NCBI GenBank assembly: GCA_009829735.1
Contig: CM020620.1
Coordinates: 28,366,951 to 28,430,950, forward strand
Length of the DNA: 64,000 bases
Direction of reading: 5' to 3'
DNA from: Pyropia yezoensis
Taxonomy: Eukaryota; Rhodophyta; Bangiophyceae; Bangiales; Bangiaceae
How positions within the stretch are numbered: the first letter of the stretch is position 1; every line of letters starts with the position of its first letter. This document shows positions 56,388 to 64,000 of this stretch, piece by piece. The notes below the pieces were generated by a model. That model had not been told where the DNA came from, did not search any database, and saw nothing but the letters and a program-made list of their open reading frames with translations. The position numbers and the translations under genes are program-made.

Positions 56388-59010
56388 GTCTGGGCCAAAT
56401 GTCGACCATCTTCGGGGCGGGTCCGCGCAACAGACTCGCCCCCTCCGCGCTCGACGTACGAGAAGAAGGCCTGTCGCACGGGCGTTTTTTCCACTAAGTT
56501 TCTCTCTCCATGCGTACGGCCCCAGCCGTAGACGGAATAAAGAAGAACAAGAACAGAGTTTCCTGTCATGATAATGTCGACCATCCGATAGGACCCGTTC
56601 TCGATCACGGGACAGGCCGTTTGCGTGCTTAGAAAGCACATCCCATCGTGATCCTCAGCCGTGTCCCATTGTTGCAACGAATACGAATGTGTTTCCCAAT
56701 GAAGCAGCAAAGACCACCTGCCCCTCCCTCCCCTCCCCCGCCCAAGTCCCTGGCCAGCCCGACCATACACCAGCACAGACATGCACTGCCCCCGACCATG
56801 GCCCTTCGAGCGCCGTCCCCTTCCCCCTGCCTTCCCCCCCGCGCACGCCCTCCCCCCCTCTCCCCCCCCGCCCCACGCGTGCCCCCTCCCTCTCTCCATC
56901 CCCCCCCCCCTGCGCGCCCCCGCACTTCCTCCGCCCGTCCCCCCGCGCGGGGGGGGGAGCGGAAGGCGCGCGGCCGCGCGCCTCCCGCCTCTACCACCCC
57001 CCCCCCCCCCCTCCCCCGCTACCGCTCGCGCTTGGGGCGCCTCTCCAGCTCCACCACGGCCCCGCCTGCACATATGTACGGCGCCACATCCCCCGCAGCT
57101 GCCCTAGCACGAGCAACGCGCGCTCTCAGGCTACGCTTGCGGGCGACAAACTCGGCGCTGGCGCGCCGCGCCGCCGCCTCAGCTTCCAAACGGGCTTCCA
57201 GCGCGACAGCAGCTGCGGCATTGGCCTCCCGCCCGGCCTGCAGCGCGCTCTTGGCTGCCTGCTTCCGGGCCGCCTCGGCATCCTGCGATGCCAAGGCCGC
57301 CAGCTCCGCCGGCGCGGTCGCCTCCAGCGCAAGCCCACGCGTGCTGACAGAGCCAAAGGCGATAATTGGCTGGCGCATGTCCCTCCGCGCCTCTGGACCG
57401 AGGCGCGTTGCCAACAGCTCCAGGTCCACCTTGCGCGCAGAGTTGCGTGCCCCCTTGCCCAAGACGAGCCGTCCAACGTCAATCTCAGCGGGGCAGATGG
57501 GCCACGTGCCCGCCTTCTTGAAGCCGTTGATGATGTTGACAGATGACAAGCCCCGGAACTCGCCAGCCTTGATCACCCGCATCAAATGCGACAAGTTAAA
57601 ACGGGTGTTCCGCGGGATGGTGGGCAGCATCGACCGGAGCTCCACCCGTGCGTGGGCCTTAGTCTTCAAAAATGGGTTGCTGTCCAGAGCCTGGAGAATG
57701 TGGGAAAGGTGAGAAGGGAACATGAGCACCACCACCTTGGCGGATTTCAGGAGCGTGAGGCCAACAACCGAGGCGTGTACTTTGCACCCGTCCATGGGGA
57801 GAACTTTCCACTCTGAGGGGCACTTGTCCTTCATGACGCGTACCACAAACGCGGCGTACACCTGCCAGAGCGCCCCGTCGAACCCGGGCTTCTCCCGGCG
57901 ATGCACTTCGGCCCCATCGTCCAGGTAGGCGGCCAACGGGACCCGGCGCTGCCCGCCGTTCCCGTCGTCCTCCACGGCGAAAGGGAGGCGACCGCCGCTC
58001 CCCGTGACGACCACAAGCAGGGGCAGCCGAGTGCCGTCGGCGCACACCGTGGCGACGAGGCTAGCCGCCTCGGCGCCACTCTGCACGCTCGGGAAGACAA
58101 ACTCGGGCGTGGGGGTGTCCTTGGGCGCCAGCACGGTCATGGGGGCGGTCTCCATCAGAGCTTCTGCATTCATCATGGACTCATCCGTGTTCCACACCTG
58201 TGCAGCCCGGGTAATGCCCAGGTCACGGCAAAGGAAGCGAAAGTCGGCGAAAAACTTAGCAGCAGCCTCGGGAGTTGAGGCATCGGCTCGCACGCTCTCA
58301 ATAGCAGTGGGCCTCGCACGACAGAGATCCGGGTGGCGGGCCAAGAATAAGTCAAAAAATGAACGTCCAGGGATGCCATCAGGTCCAAACATACGGTCCG
58401 CCTCCTCCCCCCTCCCCACATCAGCAATATACTGACGCAACAGGGTGCCGGCCAAGTCACAGGTCAGCATGTCACCCCCTTGGTCCATGCTGCCATGCAT
58501 ATGGCGATGACTTGCTCCTCCTCGGCGGAGAAAAAAGGAGGGCGGCCCAGCTTGACGGGTGCCTCCGGGCTGCGCAGCCACGTCCGCACGTTGGAGCGGG
58601 AGGTCCCAGTGGCGGCCATCAGCTTTGAGACGCTGGCCAAGCCCTGCTCCTCACGCGCCACCGCGAGCCTCTCTCGCATCTCCTCCGTCAGCCGCGTGCC
58701 CCACTTGGATCGTCCGCCAGGGGCGTCGGTGGAGGAAGATCCTCCGGTTGGAGGCGGCGGCATGATGGGGGAAGCAGGAAAAAATCGAGGGGAGGGGCCG
58801 ACGAAAGGACAAATGCGATGGGTGCGACACCAGCCGGGGTTGTGTCGTGTGGCTCAGTAAAAAAACGTTGGAAGTACACACACGGGAGATACAAGGCGGT
58901 CAACACTGGCACCGCTGAGTCAATCGCAGTTCCCTGCAGTCGTCCTTGCCACACAGTGGTTCCTGTAAGCTGGTCAACATTTCCGGCGCTGGTCGACATT
59001 TGGCCCAGAC
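56388..59010 (-). mobile_element. Nested DNA transposon, 2.62 kb, with 21-bp perfect inverted ends
   Basis: Both ends begin GTCTGGGCCAAATGTCGACC and agree for 21 bases (56388-56408 and 58990-59010). It splits the pogo-type transposase gene of the host element within its Ala-rich linker. A further copy of the subterminal motif (AATGTCGACCATC) lies at 56573. It encodes its own transposase at 57019-58763. Flanks share only a partial AGCTA/AGGCTA likeness, so the target duplication is uncertain. Confidence 0.85.
57019..58763 (-). pseudogene. DDE-type transposase of the nested element, one frameshift in a G run
   Basis: The N-terminal part from ATG 58763 has an HTH (SVSKLMAATGTSRSNVRTWL) and GRPPFFSAEEEQVIAICMAA, then runs to a stop. 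At a G run near 58477 the meaningful frame moves by one base to DMLTCDLAGTLLRQYIADVG. It then continues open for about 490 residues: RSFFDLFLARHPDLCRARPT, first catalytic Asp in VWNTDESMMN, second in LPMDGCKVHAS, third in LQALDSNPFLKTKAHARVEL, and a coiled-coil tail (AARKQAAKSALQAGREANAA). This is the DDE_1-like layout of pogo/Jerky-type enzymes, distinct in sequence from the host element's enzyme. One missing G would explain the break. Confidence 0.85.
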
Positions 59011-60329
59011 AGGCTACGGCTGCATTCGCTGCCCCCGCGTTTGCACCCGCCACCGGATCTCGAGAGGATCCTGTGCCCCCCATAGAGTCAACAGCGCCGA
59101 CGACCAGATCTAATAGCCTCCGCATGTACCATCTCTTAAGACAGGCAATAATCCCCAGGTCCAGCGGCTGGTAGATGGACGTACAGTTAGGTGGAAGAGC
59201 GATGAACTTGACCTGCTCGCTCTCAAGCTCTTCATGAGCCCCGCAATTGTCCGATACTAAGGCCACAGGAAGAGTAGTGCGCGCGCGTACAGAGGGCAGG
59301 AAGACCGTCTCAAACCAGGACTTGAAGATGACCTCATCCATCCACGCATTATTCTGAGAAAAGTACGGCACAGGGCACGCCTGACGGGGGGGCTTGAAGC
59401 ACCGCGGCTGCTTGACCTTGCCAATAAATGCGACCGGGATCTTGTGGCTACCCGTGGCGTTGCAGGCCAGAACGAGGGTGACGCGGTCCTTAGCCTGCAA
59501 TGCTTTGGTACCTCTTGCCTGCCGCCGTTGGCCTGCTTGTACGTACGACCGGTTAGGGATGCTATGGTAGAACAGCCCAGTTTCGTCCATGTTGTAGATA
59601 CGATCGGGAGGGTAGACCTCGAGCTCCTGTCGGATCTCAGATATGCGCCCCGCCGACCCCGCGATGCCTGCCGACCCACCTTGACCCCACAGTGCTATGT
59701 TGCGCAGTTCGTCTGGCCCAGTTCTGGAAAAAATGACGCGACGCTTTGATGCCTGTCACACCTAGCTCTGTCCCGATGCGCCTTGCACGGGCCTCAAGGA
59801 GTCCACCAGACACGATCGCGTGCCGAGCTCCCAACCGCTGTAAGGTCTGGTACCAAACCCACAGGCCTTGAGACACCTGCTCAAAATACGACCGGGGTGC
59901 GTGGGACGACGACAGGTCCTCCGACGCGGCCGCCCGGCGCTTGTACTCGTCCCGCCGTTTGTAGATAGCGCGAGCACCCGAGCAGCTGATGTCGAGTTGA
60001 AACATGGCCAGGGTTTCGGGCCACGTGTGGCCCGCGTTTTTGATATCAATAAGAGCGATCTTGTCTCCCGAAGGCACAGATGTCCGGGTTTTGCGACCGT
60101 TGTCTGACCGAGGGCGCTCAATACCCCGCCCACGCCTTGCCCCGCCCGGCCGCTGCCCTGCCCCACGGTGGCCGCCGCCTCGGCCGCGGCCTCGGCGGCC
60201 TCCCCGCCCGTGTCGCTCGACGCCACGCGCACCCCGCTCGTCCGCCGACTGACCACCAGTGCCCTGCTCCGCTGCCTCTGCAGCTTCCCCAGGTGTAGAC
60301 ATTGCCCAGGGAACGTCCAAAAGCTCCAT
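59011..60329 (-). pseudogene. Pogo-type transposase, 5' part, frameshifted and truncated by insertion
   Basis: From ATG 60329: Ala/Glu-rich leader with RGRGGGHRG, HTH (ALIDIKNAGHTWPETLAMFQ), CENP-B-type HTH (GGLLEARARRIGTELGVTGI) ending FFQNWARR. Near 59710 the frame shifts and the family text resumes as NIALWGQGGSAGIAGSAGRI, NMDETGLFYHSIPNRSYV (first Asp), KDRVTLVLACNATGS, ALVSDNCGAHEE (second Asp), YQPLDLGIIACLKRWYMRRL (third Asp). At 59010 the nested element begins. It is the homologue of the transposase at 12201-13924 and reads through the site where that gene is frameshifted. Confidence 0.85.
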
Positions 60330-61082
60330 GGTTTCCCCGACCAAAGCCGTCGTTGTGGCTACTGTTGCTGCACGAGCGGCTATCTGGATGATATGGATGG
60401 TGTCACGTGACGGATCGGGACAGACCTCCTCTGCTGCTGCTGCCGCAGCCGCGGAAGCGACATCGCTCGTACGGCGCCATGCTGGGCTGTCCTGGGAAGG
60501 GTCTGGATGTCCGGGGGAGGCAACGGCAGAGGCTCACAGACAAGCACACGCACACGGAATGACGAGCTCGAAAAAGAACAAAAACAGACCAAGATCCATT
60601 GCGAAAAGACACCCAGCAAAAATGAAAAGAGAACGACGTCGGGGACCTGGAGCCTCACGAGTGCCAATCGACACACAAAAAGACTCGCCGAGAAGCAGAG
60701 TCCCCGTGAGAAACACGGGGGATGCCACACCGCAATCAAGCCACCCTGAAAAGCACGTGAAACACCGAACCGCAATCAGGCCCCGTGCTGTCGACACGTC
60801 GGAGCAAGAATGATTCGAGACGATGGTGGTGGCGGGGACAGCGGTGGAGTCATGACGGTGGGGTCGACGACGGTGGGGTCCTCGGTGACGGCGAACCCCA
60901 AAGGACCCCCCCGTTCCGTGCCACCTTATGTTCTCAAGAATTCAACTCCTCTGGATTGCATTACTGTGTGCCGGTGGACGATCGAGAAAACCGTCGATCG
61001 AGTTCATGAAAAAGCCGACAGCGACCCTCCCACTTATATAGCATGCTTTATAACCGGGGCGCATACAAATGGATACTGACTG

Positions 61083-64000
61083 TACGTCCTTGGGAACGAA
61101 CGAATCAGTCCAGTTCATTTTCGTCATGGCGATTAAGTTTTGAGATTTTTTTATTTGGCTGCTCCAATGCGAACTTTACAGCCAATCAGATGACGAGATT
61201 GGAGCGACGTTGTCTCTACTGATGCATAAGCACAGAAGCCTGTTCATAGTGAAGCGATAATACATGGTAGAGCGAAATCTCTTGAAGCGCGAATTTTGAA
61301 AGACTGTATTTTGACAGCTGCCAGTAAAATCCGTGAAAACCTCTCCGTAGTACTCAGCTACGTCCTGAGTATCCTGAAAGATTGGCTATGAGGGTCACCA
61401 TGCGACCCCCGGCGCAGGTAGGGCCCAAGTGTGAGCAATTCTAGACTTCGAGTGCTATGATAGCTTATGCCTTCTTTTGACGGGAGAGCCTTTTCCAGAA
61501 ACTCGCGAGACGCATTCTTGTTCGAGATACGAACCGGAGAGTACAGGCGCGTCACGAACCTCGCTTCAGTTTTGTACAGAGCTTGCGGACTGTCCTACGT
61601 TTCGCATGCAAGTCAATTTGGCAGCATTGCGGCTGCAGCCAGAAACTGCATCAGTTCGAAGTTTATATTGCTGGGTGCGCAAATTTTCGCCAATCGGGAT
61701 ATGAACACGAAACACTGCAGATGACGAGTGAAAGACCGCAGACGCGCCACTGATCAATATATGCTCAGCGTGGAGGCCAGTTGTTGGGCGCGCAGGTAGT
61801 CACGGAAAAGTTCTGGGCGTTGGCGAGCAGAACGACGGGCAAACAGGCACCGACGGAAGGAACTCGATTAAGCTCGCGAGGTATGGCCTGGGATTACGAA
61901 GAATAAGCTAGATGGTCTTGGAAAGCAACTGCGGTCTAACCAGTTAGTGTCTGGCTCCAGGTTTGCTTTCTTTCTAGCTGATCATGTGCTTTCCGACATC
62001 CGAGAGCCTCAAGGCGCTATGGGCTTGATCGCAGATGCCAGGAAATTCTTGTCTAATTACCTTGTCTTTCCGCTTGTGCTCCTATTCAGATTGGCTGGAA
62101 ACTGTTTCTTATATGAAAAGAACTAAAGGTCTTGACATAGACATACCAGCAAATAGTCGGCTCGGAAATAGAATTGGCGGAAGCATCAAAGAGAAGAATG
62201 CTGACGTCCACACAAAGAAGTTCGGGTAGGAACTGGAAAGCGTCGCTTGAAAGCCAGGACAGCTCGCGACACGCAGCGAACTTCGATCTACTCCCCATCT
62301 GAAAGCTTTTGCAGAGACGAACTGTACATGTCTCTTGTGGTCTGCTTCGTACAGACTGAAAAGTGTTTCACAACTGAGTGCAGTGTTGTCGTTGCACCTT
62401 CAGCTGCCTCCAATCTTGGCACCATAGAATGTGAGTAGCTGTGGTGGCTTTAATGGCATGCGTTTCTTCATAGGCGACAGAGATCCCCGAAGCGCCTCAC
62501 CATTCTGAAATTGACACATTGTTAACCGTGTTTGGGGCAGTCCATATCGGCGCTGGCCGAGATATGCGCCTTCTGATCACTTTATCCAGTTCTACTTGGA
62601 TAAACGTTGGCCACGAATCATCCAAGAAATGCACCAACAGGCGCACTGTCCTGCTCAATCCTATGTTGATACATCTGTTTGGCAGCGACGTAGCGTACCG
62701 TCAGCCAATCGCACTCTGTGATCTGACACGGTTCAACTCAAATTCGTTCAGTTCTTTTATTTTTTTCACGCTCGAACAGTCGTTACTTTGAAGAGCTGTA
62801 GAGACGAATTCAATATACTTTTCAGGGACAGAGTATGAATTTCGTCATTGCGCAACAGTGTATCTCTTTTTCTGAAATGATCGGCTCAAAGTGCTTCTCT
62901 CTTCACGAAGGCATATATTAGTTGCTTTCTGAAATCGGCTGGTTCGGCGCACATCGCAGCCTTCAACGCAGCCCCGATATGGCCACGGTGGGGTTTCCGA
63001 GGCCTCTCGTGCGACTTCAGGACTTTCGGTGGAGGTGTCTGTGCTAGATTCTATTGATTTTTGCCGTCGCCGCGGTATCGACAGCGTTCGGGGACCACCG
63101 CGCAGATGGTGTCCCGTGTTGCAACAGACCGGTGACATGCTTTAAATGAATCCAAAGCGGTTTGCTCATACGAGGCCCGGTTTGCTATATAGTGGCCTCA
63201 CGACCCCTGTGGCCATTCGCGGTCATTGGATTTTCGAATCGGGGTGGCGGACCGAGGTTGGACGGTGAGGCCGGGCCTGGATTCTAAGTGCCGGTTGTGA
63301 CCTTCCAGTCTTGGTTGCGGGCGCTTCCAGCAAGCTAAGAGAACATTTCGTGAATATGAATGGCTGATGAATGCTGGTCCTTAAACGTGTGCTGAATCAC
63401 TTACTCAAAAGGAGTCAGCCGGTGGCTCACACATGACGCCTGACGGTCATTTTCTCTTGAGAACACTGTACCACAGCCTTGGGCGGGCGCGATCTGTGCG
63501 CTTGCTGCCCTGCCATTGGCTATGGACAACGTCAGTCAGTCCTGTAATCCTGCGGGGCCGCATACTGTTTTTCTTCGTGTCAAGGGTTGCGGTGAGCGCA
63601 GGGGTGGCCTCAGAAAAGCATCATACTCGTACCAGGAACTTCAAAATCATTCGAGGGCGCATCGGTAGCAAGTTAAAACAATACGCGAGTTTTACGCTAG
63701 TGCAGGTACGCTTATCCATGCTGTAAAGCCCTTGACTGGCTGATCGGAAAACGGGCACAAAAGTGCGTCTGCTGCGTGGGAACCGCACGTCTCAGGGGGG
63801 GCTCTGCCAAATTCGTTAGCGGAGTGGCGACTAAGCTTGCAGATTCCCCTAGGGCAGCTGTCGGAGGCGCCTCCCTAGCCCACCAAAGGGGTGGTTGCGA
63901 CAAGGGATTGAAAGAGGGTGCCGCTCAATGGTTTTGTCTGAATGAATAGCAATAACTCTTGAACACGTCAGAGAGACTACAGTGCGACCCCCCACTGGCG
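61083..64000. other. AT-richer region, no recognisable gene
   Basis: Composition is visibly lower in GC than the rest of the window. Frames are under 100 codons and show no domain motif. I saw no tRNA-like T-arm, no long inverted ends and no tandem period. It may be old transposon-derived or heterochromatic DNA. Confidence 0.5.

Larger units (their letters stand above)
55176..61082 (-). mobile_element. Third pogo-type transposon, 5.9 kb including a nested insertion
   Basis: The left end at 55176 is CAGTCAGTATCCGCTTATAT; the right end, read inward from 61082, is CAGTCAGTATCCATTTGTAT. TA flanks both (55174-55175 and 61083-61084). Removing the nested element at 56388-59010 leaves about 3.28 kb, close to the 3.17 kb of the element at 11048-14219, and its transposase is the same type. 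The region 60330-61082 upstream of the transposase start holds no gene. Confidence 0.85.

Noticed and set aside
63220..63300. Possible tRNA around TTCGAATCGG
   Set aside because: The T-arm-like text has no matching acceptor, D and anticodon stems on either strand.

Overview
The window looks like nuclear DNA of a GC-rich photosynthetic eukaryote. A bangialean red alga (Porphyra/Pyropia type) is my best guess. This is inference from three things: extreme GC with long C, G and CCG runs; mostly single-exon genes spaced by repeats, with GT-AG introns in the two genes where I could resolve splicing; and plastid-type proteins (cyanobacterial-like PH protein, DUF493 protein) beside mitochondrial-type proteins (mitochondrial KAS, a MIC26/27-like protein). 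There is no operon structure, and I recognised no rRNA, tRNA or CRISPR array.

Layout. 0-2.6 kb: secreted animal-type haem peroxidase. 2.6-9.4 kb: tandem and low-complexity repeats, a small coiled-coil gene, a decayed copper monooxygenase and a BED-finger fragment. 9.4-18.3 kb: transposon cluster, with a 1.35-kb insertion that splits a dispersed repeat, a 200-bp MITE, a 3.17-kb pogo-type element with both ends and TA duplications, a 115-bp MITE and a 1.8-kb decayed pogo-type element. 18.3-34.3 kb: gene-bearing region with a type II membrane glycosyltransferase, the plastid PH-domain protein, a nuclear protein with a bZIP-like basic region, mitochondrial beta-ketoacyl-ACP synthase and an acyl-adenylating ligase. 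34.6-40.9 kb: rearranged block with an ankyrin gene broken into two opposing halves, two inverted ZZ zinc-finger paralogues (one split by a 104-bp mobile element) and a 229-bp direct duplication. 42.8-53.2 kb: compact genic block with a RING + P-loop fusion, a two-exon MIC26/27-like membrane protein, an acidic DUF493 protein, a two-exon EEF1AKMT4-like methyltransferase and a predicted acylated MGNC protein. 55.2-61.1 kb: a 5.9-kb pogo-type element whose transposase gene is interrupted by a second DNA transposon with its own transposase and 21-bp perfect inverted repeats. 61.1-64 kb: AT-richer DNA with no recognisable gene.

The genes do not form one pathway. Two link to fatty-acid or acyl chemistry (mitochondrial KAS, acyl-CoA-type ligase) and several are organellar. 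The strongest themes are repeated invasion by TA-targeting pogo-type elements and their short derivatives, plus a striking number of single-base frameshifts, several at homopolymers. These affect every transposase and also the otherwise good glycosyltransferase, so sequence error and real decay must be separated. The most unusual items are the nested transposon, the 104-bp element with splice-site-like ends and exact 3-bp duplications, the RING/GTPase-like fusion, and the strand switch inside the ankyrin gene.
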